DNA of 12,440 bases from Bacteriovorax stolpii (GTDB lineage: Bacteria; Bdellovibrionota; Bacteriovoracia; Bacteriovoracales; Bacteriovoracaceae), in assembly GCA_945890905.1 (NCBI GenBank), contig CAMDDI010000088.1, forward strand, positions 1 to 12,440. Direction: 5' to 3'. Under the pieces are notes generated by a model. The model was not told the DNA's origin. It made no database searches and saw only the letters and a list, made by a program, of their open reading frames with translations. Positions 5,932-12,440 of the stretch are shown piece by piece (position 1 is the stretch's first letter; every line of letters starts with the position of its first letter). A program made the translations under genes and the position numbers.

Positions 5932-6498
5932 ATGAAATCGCAAAAGACCCCTCCCTATTTTCTCATGTCATTTATTCCAGCAGTGGCATACTGGCTGCTG
6001 GAAACATACTTCTCACTTGAAGTGGCCCTCATTGCAGGAATTGTTTTGGGTGTGATTGAAATGGGTGTGGAGAAAAAATTCACCGGCCACGTTCATACCA
6101 TGTCTAAGCTCAACATTTCATTAGTGGTGGGTCTAGGTGTTATCTCTCTCATCGCTAAGGAAGGTATTTGGTTTAAGCTTCAACCCACATTAACTGGTTT
6201 ATGTGTGGCTTCCTATTTAGTGTTTAAAAAATTTAAAGGTGATTCTTTGATGCTTGATATGCTTAAAGATATGAAGCAGGTGGCCCCACTTCCTGCCGAA
6301 ACCTATAAAACGATGGAATGGCATTTATGTTTATTTCTCATTGGATTTGCGGTGTGGATGGCAAAAGTTGCTTTGTATGAATCGACAGCTACTTGGCTGA
6401 TGTGGAAGACCGGTGGTTTTTACGGCGTCTTCGCCGTGTTTATGGTGGGGGAGATGCTTTACCTGAGATTTGCCATGAACAATGGATTGAAAAAATGA
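5932..6498 (+). CDS. YciB/IspZ-like septation membrane protein (188 aa)
   Basis: Multi-pass inner-membrane protein resembling the YciB (intracellular septation protein A) family, which in other bacteria influences cell-envelope and division processes. Hydrophobic segments lie at about 9-25, 29-45, 60-75, 82-98, 127-146 and 153-175. Family-like features are IWFKLQPTLTG at 79-89 (compare FIKWKVT in E. coli YciB), the MEWHLCLFLIGFAVWMAKVALY stretch near 127-149 and a late W-K-GG-YGVF segment. Length is close to the family's usual 180. Similarity is recognisable but not high, so the exact role is inferred. It starts 9 bases after the regulator stop with a weak ribosome site. Its stop overlaps the LOG start as ATGA, suggesting coupling. 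Confidence 0.62.
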   Translation: MKSQKTPPYFLMSFIPAVAYWLLETYFSLEVALIAGIVLGVIEMGVEKKFTGHVHTMSKLNISLVVGLGVISLIAKEGIWFKLQPTLTGLCVASYLVFKKFKGDSLMLDMLKDMKQVAPLPAETYKTMEWHLCLFLIGFAVWMAKVALYESTATWLMWKTGGFYGVFAVFMVGEMLYLRFAMNNGLKK

Positions 6499-7052
6499 GA
6501 ATTTGTATTTTTTGTGGAGCTAGCTCAAGTCTTGATCCACAGGTTGAAATTGAAATCAAAAAAGTCATGAAGCATTTTCATGAACATGAGATTGAGTTGG
6601 TCTATGGGGGAGCCGCTATTGGTGTGATGGGTTCTCTGGCCAATAATTTGATTTCTCTGGGTGGAAAAGTCACCGGAGTTATTCCTCAAAGGCTTATGAA
6701 AAAAGAAGTGGCACACGCCGCTTTGAATGAGCTTCATGTAGTGAAAGATATGCATGAGCGCAAGCAGATGATGTACGAGCTCTCAGACGCTTTTTTAATT
6801 TTCCCAGGGGGAATGGGAACCTTGGATGAACTCTTTGAGATTTTAACCTGGAAACAATTAGGTATGCATGCCAAACCTATAGCTATTTTAAACATCAATA
6901 ATTATTACCAATCGCTTCAAACATTTTTGGATCACGCTGTCAGCATGAAGTTGGTAAATCCTGATCACCGCAATTATGCCTTCTTCTCATCAGAGTGGGA
7001 AAAAATTTGGGATTACTTTTTGACCTATGAAACTTGGAAACACAAGAAATGA
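6495..7052 (+). CDS. LOG-family nucleoside-5'-monophosphate phosphoribohydrolase (185 aa)
   Basis: LOG (Lonely Guy) proteins cleave the N-glycosidic bond of nucleoside monophosphates, classically isopentenyladenosine 5'-monophosphate, releasing free cytokinin base and ribose 5-phosphate. The diagnostic motif PGGMGTLDE is at 104-112 with catalytic Glu112, and the partner arginine is in HERKQMM (Arg89). Also present are ICIFCGASS (3-11), the nucleotide loop YGGAAIGVMG (37-46) and GVIPQRLM (61-68). Length is typical of the short TIGR00730-type family. The ATG at 6495 overlaps the upstream stop (ATGA); the in-frame upstream start at 6393 would place 34 extra residues inside the YciB-like gene and is rejected. 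Physiological substrate is uncertain: many bacterial LOG proteins are general nucleotide hydrolases or were misnamed lysine decarboxylases. The stop overlaps the next start, again as ATGA. Confidence 0.9.
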   Translation: MRICIFCGASSSLDPQVEIEIKKVMKHFHEHEIELVYGGAAIGVMGSLANNLISLGGKVTGVIPQRLMKKEVAHAALNELHVVKDMHERKQMMYELSDAFLIFPGGMGTLDELFEILTWKQLGMHAKPIAILNINNYYQSLQTFLDHAVSMKLVNPDHRNYAFFSSEWEKIWDYFLTYETWKHKK

Positions 7053-7765
7053 GCTTCCTTGGTTATTTCTTCGGACAAGATCCAAGAGAGTTCTTTTTAA
7101 AGTTTACCCCTGAAGGATCCAGCTGGAACATTGTGACCTGGAATTTTGATTTAAAAAATCCTAAAGACCGTCAGTGGACTGTGGAAGTTCTTAAACATAA
7201 ATCGGAGCTTATCCTTTGGGGAAAAAGTCTTCATGAATCGGTTTCATTTTTTGAAAACACTAATCTTATCCGTAAAAGAAGAGTCTCAAAACGCCAACTT
7301 GATCTCAAAGTGCTTATGAATCTCTCCATTCATTCGACTCTCAAACATAGTCTGGAAAAAAATCATGAGTTCATGACTGCACCCGTGAGTGGGGCAATTA
7401 CATCTGATATGCAAACTGAGGCCCGCTACCTTCAATGGATCCAGGCAAGCTTTGGGATGCTCATCCGTGCCTTAGATAACATGAAAAATAGTCCGGATCA
7501 GATTCTCACCGCTTCTTTTTTTTCAGGTATTGAGCCCCAAACTCAGGAAAATGTCTTACGAGTCATCATTTTCAACTTGGATATTTTCTATTATCTGCAG
7601 GCAGATCAGTCTCTACGAGTGGTGGTTTTTGATGATAAGAACTTTGGGCACGGCGGGTCTAAGGCGCCTAGCTTCCAGCAAATAATCAAAGTTACAAAGC
7701 CTCAATTTTATGATGAAATAGTTAAACTTGTGCACCGTATAGCCCAGGAAGGGGAAATCAGTTGA
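7049..7765 (+). CDS. Unknown soluble protein in the LOG-CPBP operon (238 aa)
   Basis: I do not recognise a family. The ATG at 7049 makes a 4-base overlap with the LOG stop and is preferred over the in-frame TTG at 7034. There is no signal peptide, membrane helix or lipobox and no cysteine at all, so it should be cytoplasmic. The N-terminal part is aromatic-rich (SFLGYFFGQDPREFF at 2-16). A basic patch RKRRVSKR lies at 75-82. A helix-rich middle (83-145) precedes a C-terminal part with two hydrophobic strands, RVIIFNLDIFYYLQ (171-184) and LRVVVFDD (189-196), and a glycine-containing loop (200-203). Tight coupling on both sides (ATGA before, TTGA after) suggests that it is made with LOG and the CPBP protease. 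Codon use resembles the neighbours. Confidence 0.8.
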   Translation: MSFLGYFFGQDPREFFLKFTPEGSSWNIVTWNFDLKNPKDRQWTVEVLKHKSELILWGKSLHESVSFFENTNLIRKRRVSKRQLDLKVLMNLSIHSTLKHSLEKNHEFMTAPVSGAITSDMQTEARYLQWIQASFGMLIRALDNMKNSPDQILTASFFSGIEPQTQENVLRVIIFNLDIFYYLQADQSLRVVVFDDKNFGHGGSKAPSFQQIIKVTKPQFYDEIVKLVHRIAQEGEIS

Positions 7766-8364
7766 TTAGTTTTTTTGTCCTCGTCATCATCTATTTTGCT
7801 TTTTCATGGGGTCTCCCGTGGCACAAACTTCCGTCTGCTATTTCCTTTTCTTATGTTTTTGATTTTATTTTTGCCCTAAGCGTTTCATTCTTTTTCCGTC
7901 TTCCTTGGAAATTTAAGTGGAGACTTACCAAGCAAACATTAAAAGCCATAGCGGAAATTCTCGCCATTGCGATTGGTTCAATTGGTTGCATTTGGTATCT
8001 CGATATCGAAACTCCCTTTCGTTTGGTTCATAATCTTGAGTGGCATTTGCTCTTTTTTGCTCCCATTCTTGAAGAGCTTGTATTCCGTCAGACTTTTCAA
8101 CGGGTATTGATTTCAAGTGTGGGTGGAAAGTATGTAACTTCCATGCTTGTGGCAGCGATCTTTGCTTTTTCTCATTTGGTGGGTCTCTCAGTTCTTCCTA
8201 CTGAATATGTCCCTTTCATTGGATTCCAAGTATTCTATACATTTGTTCTGGGCCTTATTTGTGGTCAGGCCTTACTTCGATTCCATTCGGTTTTTGCACC
8301 TATGGCCCTGCACTTTCTTTTCAATCTCGCCTTCTACATCGCCCTGCAGTTAGAGTTTATTTAG
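7762..8364 (+). CDS. CPBP-family intramembrane metalloprotease (Rce1-like, 200 aa)
   Basis: Polytopic membrane protein of the CPBP/Abi family (CAAX protease Rce1 and bacterial relatives). The three conserved motifs are present: EELVFRQ (104-110, Glu104/Glu105 and Arg109), FAFSH (134-138, His138) and HFLFN (184-188, His184 and Asn188). Hydrophobic segments lie near 3-17, 30-47, 62-80, 92-104, 125-145, 153-172 and 178-196. The start is TTG at 7762, overlapping the previous stop as TTGA; AAGGGG (7749-7754) seven bases upstream supports this rare start. Bacterial members may be proteases for unknown substrates or have roles in maturation or immunity; there is no CAAX prenylation in bacteria, and no bacteriocin genes lie nearby. 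It is the last gene of the operon; miaB has its own promoter candidate. Confidence 0.85.
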   Translation: MISFFVLVIIYFAFSWGLPWHKLPSAISFSYVFDFIFALSVSFFFRLPWKFKWRLTKQTLKAIAEILAIAIGSIGCIWYLDIETPFRLVHNLEWHLLFFAPILEELVFRQTFQRVLISSVGGKYVTSMLVAAIFAFSHLVGLSVLPTEYVPFIGFQVFYTFVLGLICGQALLRFHSVFAPMALHFLFNLAFYIALQLEFI

Positions 8365-8365
8365 G

Positions 8366-8394
8366 TTTACAAAAAGTTAGCCCATTGCTATGTT
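8366..8394 (+). promoter_or_regulatory. Sigma-70-type promoter candidate for miaB
   Basis: TTTACA (8366-8371), 17 bases, TATGTT (8389-8394), matching the consensus hexamers 5/6 and 4/6 with ideal spacing. The start site near 8401 would give a leader of about 53 bases before the ATG at 8454. It begins just after the stop of the CPBP gene, so miaB may be expressed independently of the upstream operon. A short inverted repeat AGTCT-T-AGACT (8416-8426) lies in the leader. Confidence 0.55.
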
Positions 8395-8453
8395 GCGGCA
8401 TATTTTTTAACCCTTAGTCTTAGACTGAATAACTAAATTTTTAAGGGCCTTTT

Positions 8454-9842
8454 ATGACAACAGAAAACAACTCCATCAAAGTTGGCGAGTTGGATTTTCC
8501 TCCACGTAAAGTTTGGATGAAAACCTACGGCTGCCAGATGAACTACCACGATTCTGAACGAATCATGTCTCATCTTATCAATCTCAATTTTACTCAGACT
8601 GAAAATCAGCAAGAAGCGGATCTGGTTTTGTTCAACACCTGTGCTGTGCGGGATCTCGCTAATCAAAAATTTTATTCTCATATGGGAGAAACCAATCATC
8701 TTCGCAAAGAAGTGATTGTGGCCGCTGGTGGCTGTATTGCTCAAACTGAAGGTAAAGAGCTTGTGGCCAAATACAAGACTCTAGATTTTGCGTTTGGAAC
8801 AGATGTTATCGATAATATCGGTGAGATGGTTTACCGTGCTTATGCTGGAGAGAGAAAATTCACGGTGACCTCGTGGGATCGCTCCGACAATTATTCAATC
8901 GAAACAAAAATTACTCAAGGCACCCCTCAAGCATTTGTAAACATCATCAAGGGCTGCGATAAATTTTGTTCCTACTGTATTGTGCCTTTCACTCGGGGAA
9001 GAGAGAAGTCTCGTCGTCACGCTGAAGTAGTGACTGATGTAAAACGTCTGGTGGAATATTCTGGAATTCAAGAAGTCATGCTCTTGGGGCAAAATGTAAA
9101 TTCATTTGGAAAAGATAATAACGAATCTCTGGCCGATCTGATTATGGACCTTGATCAGATTAATGGTCTTGAGCTTCTTCGCTACACTACTTCTCATCCC
9201 TACGATGTGACTGATGAGTTGGTCTCTGCCCACGCCTCGGCCAAAAAATTGGCCAATCATCTTCATCTTCCGGTGCAGAGTGGATCTAATACAGTTCTTC
9301 AGCGCATGCTTCGGGAATACACTATTGAGCATTACTTAGAACTCTTGGCGAAAATGCGTAAGGCCAATCCCCACATGGTGATCACAACTGACATAATTGC
9401 GGGCTTTCCTAATGAAACTGAAGAAGAACACCAGGCGACTATGCAGCTCTTAGAGCTTGCTCAATACGACAATATTTTCTCATACGCTTATTCTCCTCGC
9501 AAAGGCACAAAATCAGCACGCATGAATGATGTCCTCACTGATGATATTCGTGGAAGGCGCTTAAGAGAAATCATGAAGCGCCAACTTGAGATTCAAGAAA
9601 ATCTTCGAAAAGGTATGATTGGAAAAATATACCGCATTCTTGTTTCAGAGAAAAAACCTGATAAGAAAGGTGCTCTGAAATGGACTGGTCGTACCTCATG
9701 TATGCGTCTGGTTCACTTTGCACCTGAGACTCTTGACTCTGATTATCAGTGGCATTGGGTTGATGTGGAAATACTCTCTGCTACGGCCCTATCCACCCAG
9801 GGGAAAATCATTAAAGATCACGGGAAGAGACCTACACTGTGA
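8454..9842 (+). CDS. miaB: tRNA-2-methylthio-N6-dimethylallyladenosine synthase MiaB (462 aa)
   Basis: Radical-SAM methylthiotransferase that converts i6A37 to ms2i6A37 in tRNAs reading UNN codons. The N-terminal UPF0004-type domain supplies cysteines 27 (TYGCQMN), 63 (NTCAVR) and 94 (GGCIAQ) for the auxiliary iron-sulphur cluster. The radical-SAM motif is CDKFCSYC with Cys168, 172 and 175, followed by the MiaB-typical IVPFTRGREKSR. Other hallmarks are LLGQNVNSFG (about 210-219), HLPVQSGSN (about 273-281) and a C-terminal TRAM RNA-binding domain (about 383-455). Length is typical. NTCAVR favours MiaB over RimO or MtaB. AAGGG (8443-8447) is 6 bases before the ATG. The stop overlaps the next start as GTGA. 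The partner prenyltransferase MiaA is not in the window. Confidence 0.95.
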   Translation: MTTENNSIKVGELDFPPRKVWMKTYGCQMNYHDSERIMSHLINLNFTQTENQQEADLVLFNTCAVRDLANQKFYSHMGETNHLRKEVIVAAGGCIAQTEGKELVAKYKTLDFAFGTDVIDNIGEMVYRAYAGERKFTVTSWDRSDNYSIETKITQGTPQAFVNIIKGCDKFCSYCIVPFTRGREKSRRHAEVVTDVKRLVEYSGIQEVMLLGQNVNSFGKDNNESLADLIMDLDQINGLELLRYTTSHPYDVTDELVSAHASAKKLANHLHLPVQSGSNTVLQRMLREYTIEHYLELLAKMRKANPHMVITTDIIAGFPNETEEEHQATMQLLELAQYDNIFSYAYSPRKGTKSARMNDVLTDDIRGRRLREIMKRQLEIQENLRKGMIGKIYRILVSEKKPDKKGALKWTGRTSCMRLVHFAPETLDSDYQWHWVDVEILSATALSTQGKIIKDHGKRPTL

Positions 9843-10195
9843 AATGGCTTTGGTTCACACTGGCCTGGTTAAGTTTTATTTTAGGAATTATCGGAGCATT
9901 TCTTCCGGTTCTTCCTACAACTCCATTTCTTATCCTGTCGGCATTTCTTTTCTCGAAATCTTCACCCCGCTTTCACTCCTGGATTTTGACTTTACCACTG
10001 GCGGGTCCAGGGATCCGTGATTGGCAGGAGCACAAGGTCATCAATCCGCGGGCAAAAATCTTGTGTACTACTATGATCATTCTCTCCTTAATACCGGTTT
10101 GGTGGGTAGCTCCTTTCCATATCTACCTTAAAATTATCCTGACACTATTAGTTTTAAGTGTGAATGTCTTTGTTCTGTCTCGTAAAAGTTCTTAA
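9839..10195 (+). CDS. DUF454 (YbaN-like) small membrane protein (118 aa)
   Basis: Inner-membrane protein of the DUF454/YbaN family, function unknown. The hallmark is GIIGAFLPVLPTTPFLILSAFLFSKSSPRFHSW (about 17-48; a family LPTTPF motif followed by S-P-R). A second signature, GPGIRDWQEHKVINPRAK, lies at about 56-73. Hydrophobic segments are about 4-22, 26-41, 74-90 and 95-112. The GTG start (9839) overlaps the miaB stop as GTGA, with GGAAGAG a few bases upstream (about 9823-9829), so it is likely translationally coupled to miaB. Length fits the family. The association with miaB gives no clear functional hint. Confidence 0.85.
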   Translation: MKWLWFTLAWLSFILGIIGAFLPVLPTTPFLILSAFLFSKSSPRFHSWILTLPLAGPGIRDWQEHKVINPRAKILCTTMIILSLIPVWWVAPFHIYLKIILTLLVLSVNVFVLSRKSS

Positions 10196-10213
10196 TTAAG
10201 TTAAAATATCTTT

Positions 10214-11293
10214 ATGAAATTTGCTTTGATTTTTACTCTCTTCATCCTCACGGCCACTGGTTGTGCCAAACTTAGTTATTTAACCGAGCAGGGGATTGAG
10301 CAGGTCAAATTGCAATGGGGTGGAAAAGATAATGATTCACTTTTAAAAGATCCCAAAGTTTCAGAAGAAGTGAAAAGAAAAATTATGCTCATCGGTGAGT
10401 ATAAGAAATATTTCTATTACTACTTTAGTGAAAAACCGAGTTCGATTTATTCCAAAACTTCCATCTTAGAAAATAAGGCCGTGACCTACCTGGTAGTGGC
10501 CAGTCCTCACACTAAAATTGAAGCTCATGAATTTGAGTTCCCTTTTATGGGAGGCTTTCCCTATATCGGTTTTTTCAAGCTTGATTCCGCCAAAGATTTT
10601 GCTAAAAGATTAGAAGAAGATGAAAACCTTGTGACCTGGATTCGTCCAGTTTATGCCTATTCGACCTTAGGCTACCTTGAAGATAGGATTCTCTCTTCGT
10701 TTTTTGAATATGATGATATCGAACTGGCCGAACTTATCTTCCATGAACTATTTCACACCCTCTTTTTTATCACCGATGAAGTGGATCTCAATGAAAACCT
10801 CGCCAATCTTTTTGGTTCTGCACTGATGCAAGAGCATTTCAAAGGGCGACCTGAACTGACCCGCTATCTTGATGATGTGAAACAGAAAAAAGAGATCAAT
10901 CAAAGAGTGGTGGATCTCATTGGAATTTTGCAGATGGAGTTTGCTAAACTCGGTGGATTTATCACGGACAAGAAATCAGATGAATTAACGGAGCGTTTTG
11001 TAAATGAGGTCTTCAAGCCGGATCTGCGCGCTCTGTGTGATAAGTTAAGTCTTGCTGCTGAAGACTGTGAACTCAAAGAGACTTGGAATCAGGCGAGCTT
11101 TGCTGCGTTTCTGACCTACGAAGAGAATCAAGATTTCTTGGAACAACTTCGGGGTGAGCAAAATTTAAATTTCAAAGATTTTCTCTCTTGGCTTAGAATG
11201 GAACACAAGAAGTTTAAAAAGCAGAAAAAAATTGAAAGCTTCACTGACTATTTAAAAACTAAGGTCAAAAATGCGCCAACTCCTACTTATTGA
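10214..11293 (+). CDS. Predicted lipoprotein aminopeptidase, COG4324-type (359 aa)
   Basis: Zinc metallopeptidase-like lipoprotein, probably facing the periplasm. The N-terminus is a lipoprotein signal peptide: MKFALIFTLFILTATGC, with Cys17 as the lipid-modified residue (lipobox ATGC, slightly off the usual L-A/S-G/A-C). The matches to the predicted-aminopeptidase family include an aromatic stretch VTYLVVASP (90-98), GGFPYIGFF (113-121), AYSTLGYLEDRILSS (148-162) and the zinc motif IFHELFHT (175-182), with His177, Glu178 and His181. A downstream NEN (193-195) offers Glu194 as third ligand. The C-terminal 150 residues are lysine-rich and helical. It starts 18 bases after the DUF454 stop without an evident Shine-Dalgarno, in an A/T-rich stretch, so translation may be weak. 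It overlaps the GshB-like gene by 23 bases. Peptidase activity has not, to my knowledge, been assigned a physiological substrate. Confidence 0.82.
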   Translation: MKFALIFTLFILTATGCAKLSYLTEQGIEQVKLQWGGKDNDSLLKDPKVSEEVKRKIMLIGEYKKYFYYYFSEKPSSIYSKTSILENKAVTYLVVASPHTKIEAHEFEFPFMGGFPYIGFFKLDSAKDFAKRLEEDENLVTWIRPVYAYSTLGYLEDRILSSFFEYDDIELAELIFHELFHTLFFITDEVDLNENLANLFGSALMQEHFKGRPELTRYLDDVKQKKEINQRVVDLIGILQMEFAKLGGFITDKKSDELTERFVNEVFKPDLRALCDKLSLAAEDCELKETWNQASFAAFLTYEENQDFLEQLRGEQNLNFKDFLSWLRMEHKKFKKQKKIESFTDYLKTKVKNAPTPTY

Positions 11294-12212
11294 TCCCCTT
11301 GAAAAATTAAATGTCAAAAAAGATTCCTCCATGATGCTGGGCCTTGCTATGCAGAAGCGGGGGATTGAGGTTTATGTTTTCTTTGAAAATGATTTTGCCA
11401 TTCATAATCAAGGTGTTCAAAAACTAACTGTTCACACTTTTAAAGGCACTCTCAAAGAGGATCAAATCTATTTGGCGAGCTTTGAGCTCACAGGTTCAAA
11501 AGTCATTGAGCTCAACACAACGGACGTGATCCATATGCGTCTGGATCCTCCCTTTGATAGCCGCTATCTGCGCATTCTTTGGATGCTGGATCATCTGGTT
11601 ACGATGGGTATAAAAGTGATGAATGATCCCCGGGGTATAATGCAGTTTAATGAAAAACTCTATGCTTACCGCAAAGAGGGGGCAGTGGCGAGTTTCATTG
11701 GGCAAAATTTAAAATTAGCTCAGCAGTTTGTGCAACAATTAAATCCCAGGCCTTCAGCACTTATTTTAAAACCGATGGATCTCTACAGTGGAATTGGTGT
11801 GGAAAAACTTCCTACCACAGGTTGGGAGAAGCGCTTTGAGGAGAAAGTCATCGAACTCAATGGGCCAGTGATTGTTCAGCCATTTGTAGAGGCCGTCACT
11901 CGTGGTGAGATCCGCTCTCTCTACTTTAAAGGAGTGGAGATCGGAACCATCCTCAAGACTCCTAAAGACGGCGAATTTCTTTCTAATATTGCTCAAGGTG
12001 CAACTTTTGGCACTCATGCCTTAACCAAAGTGGCGCGCGAGCGTTGCGAAGAAATCGTCAAAGAGCTCATGGGTTACGGAGTAGATTGGGTCGCTTTCGA
12101 TATTTTAGGAGAGTCAGTGACTGAAGTGAATATTACTTGTCCGGGACTTTTGGTTGAAGTCAGCTACGCCCTCAAGAAAAATCTTGCGGACGTAGTGATC
12201 GATATGCTTTAG
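11271..12212 (+). CDS. GshB-like ATP-grasp ligase, divergent glutathione synthetase (313 aa)
   Basis: Resembles bacterial glutathione synthetase, which joins gamma-glutamylcysteine and glycine using ATP. Family matches in order: DPLEKLNVKKDSS (9-20, as DPIANINIKKDSS in E. coli), MRLDPPFD (89-96), NEKL (127-130), LKPMD (166-170), FDILG (276-280) and TEVNITCPG (284-292). Length is normal. Deviations matter: the glycine-rich ATP loop, DGMGG in E. coli, reads DLYSG (170-174), and the NLAAGGRGE segment reads NIAQGATFG (239-247). It may thus be a true but divergent GshB or a paralogue with another acceptor. The ATG at 11271 overlaps the upstream peptidase gene by 23 bases, with AAGG (11261-11264) six bases before it. 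No gshA is visible. The stop interlocks with that of the convergent gene. Confidence 0.8.
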   Translation: MRQLLLIDPLEKLNVKKDSSMMLGLAMQKRGIEVYVFFENDFAIHNQGVQKLTVHTFKGTLKEDQIYLASFELTGSKVIELNTTDVIHMRLDPPFDSRYLRILWMLDHLVTMGIKVMNDPRGIMQFNEKLYAYRKEGAVASFIGQNLKLAQQFVQQLNPRPSALILKPMDLYSGIGVEKLPTTGWEKRFEEKVIELNGPVIVQPFVEAVTRGEIRSLYFKGVEIGTILKTPKDGEFLSNIAQGATFGTHALTKVARERCEEIVKELMGYGVDWVAFDILGESVTEVNITCPGLLVEVSYALKKNLADVVIDML

Positions 12213-12221
12213 ATCGATTTT
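12198..12221 (+). terminator. Weak possible terminator hairpin overlapping the end of the GshB-like gene
   Basis: ATCGAT (12198-12203) and ATCGAT (12213-12218) can pair around a 9-base loop that contains the stop codon, followed by TTTT (12218-12221). The stem is A/T-rich and short, so strength is doubtful. On the minus strand no U-tract follows. Confidence 0.25.
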
Positions 12222-12440
12222 GTTCCGTCCACTTGAACTTCTACATCCATTTGCCAGCAAGATGCATCACGGACCTTAGTCCATGCTGTACAGCCTGACT
12301 GATAAGTACAACCTTGATCGGAGTACACGTCACGGATCACAAGTGTTCCGTTAGTGGTGATGTAGTTACTGAAATCAACTGTTGTAGAACAAGAATTCAC
12401 TGAAGTTGTTACTTGAGTTGATCCTCGTAAAATTCCATCT
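12209..12440 (-). CDS. C-terminal part of an unknown cysteine-containing protein (5' end outside the window)
   Basis: The frame is open to the window edge for about 76 residues, so the GTG at 12400 is internal rather than a start. The visible part is rich in Thr, Ser, Val and Gly, with four cysteines (NSC, QGC, SGC, ASC in order) and alternating hydrophobic residues, resembling a beta-rich extracytoplasmic domain. The cysteines suggest a disulphide-stabilised exported protein, but the signal peptide would be off-window. No family recognised. It converges on the GshB-like gene, and the two stop codons share bases 12210-12211. Confidence 0.6.
   Translation of the reverse strand, partial: DGILRGSTQVTTSVNSCSTTVDFSNYITTNGTLVIRDVYSDQGCTYQSGCTAWTKVRDASCWQMDVEVQVDGTKSI

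Noticed and set aside
6393..6494. 34-residue N-terminal extension of the LOG protein
   Set aside because: It would overlap the YciB-like gene by over 100 bases; the ATGA overlap at 6495 gives the canonical N-terminus (RICIFCGAS).
7034..7048. TTG at 7034 as start of the unknown 238-aa protein
   Set aside because: The ATG at 7049 forms the standard 4-base overlap and is a better codon.
4978..8364. Anti-phage defence island suggested by a WYL regulator and a CPBP (Abi-type) protein
   Set aside because: No nuclease, helicase, ATPase, reverse transcriptase or toxin genes are present and no signs of mobility or compositional shift; the neighbours are housekeeping.
8388..8408. TATG...CATA followed by T6 as a terminator after the CPBP gene
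   Set aside because: Only four A/T-rich pairs with a 6-base loop; it overlaps the better-supported miaB -10 box.
8433..8744. 103-aa minus-strand frame opposite the miaB start
   Set aside because: Shadow of the miaB coding sequence; no recognisable feature.
1..12440. CRISPR arrays, tRNA/rRNA genes, insertion sequences, riboswitches
   Set aside because: Looked for direct repeats with spacers, cloverleaf-like CCA ends, transposase motifs and long structured leaders; none found by eye.

Overview
The window reads as a densely packed, mostly co-directional chromosomal segment from a free-living, flagellated, Gram-negative bacterium with a low-40s G+C content (judged by eye). The style of the genes suggests Bdellovibrionota, perhaps the Bacteriovorax/Peredibacter side. 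This rests on a motA-motB pair beside small orphan secreted proteins, a COG4324-type lipoprotein aminopeptidase and many lineage-restricted hypotheticals. It is an inference: there is no rRNA or other decisive marker. I see no tRNA, rRNA, CRISPR array, insertion sequence, integrase, phage gene or toxin-antitoxin pair. Gene content is largely housekeeping and cell-surface, and no gene-free stretch exceeds 300 bases.

Layout. (1) Bases 1-944 hold the 3' part of pabB (4-amino-4-deoxychorismate synthase component I). (2) 1101-1316 is a 71-residue acidic orphan with its own promoter and a near-perfect intrinsic terminator. (3) 1357-1809, minus strand, is a secreted protein with eight mature cysteines. 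(4) 2009-4477 is motA-motB-RluA-type pseudouridine synthase, with gaps of 2 and 1 nt, behind a good sigma-28 (FliA) promoter match. (5) 4400-4888, minus strand, is a membrane-anchored orphan that overlaps the 3' end of the synthase gene antisense. (6) 4978-8364 is a five-gene run: a WYL/WCX regulator, a YciB/IspZ-like membrane protein, a LOG nucleoside-monophosphate hydrolase, an unknown soluble protein and a CPBP intramembrane protease. The last three junctions are 4-nt stop/start overlaps (ATGA, ATGA, TTGA). (7) 8454-12212 is miaB, a DUF454 membrane protein (GTGA overlap), a lipoprotein metallopeptidase and a GshB-like ATP-grasp enzyme (23-nt overlap). (8) 12209-12440, minus strand, is the C-terminal part of a cysteine-containing orphan whose stop codon interlocks with that of the GshB-like gene.

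How the parts may work together. The stator pair drives flagellar rotation. Its sequence has sodium-type (PomAB-like) hallmarks rather than those of E. coli MotAB. Three plus-strand transcription units start close to sequences resembling the sigma-28 consensus, so this stretch may be partly under flagellar control; the motA site is the best and the other two are weaker. LOG and MiaB both deal with isopentenylated adenine (free nucleotide and tRNA-bound, respectively) and lie 1.4 kb apart on one strand.

I did not find a clear, complete new system. The best candidates for new biology are the coupled WYL-YciB-LOG-unknown-CPBP operon with a palindrome inside its promoter spacer, and the divergent GshB-like enzyme coupled to the lipoprotein peptidase.
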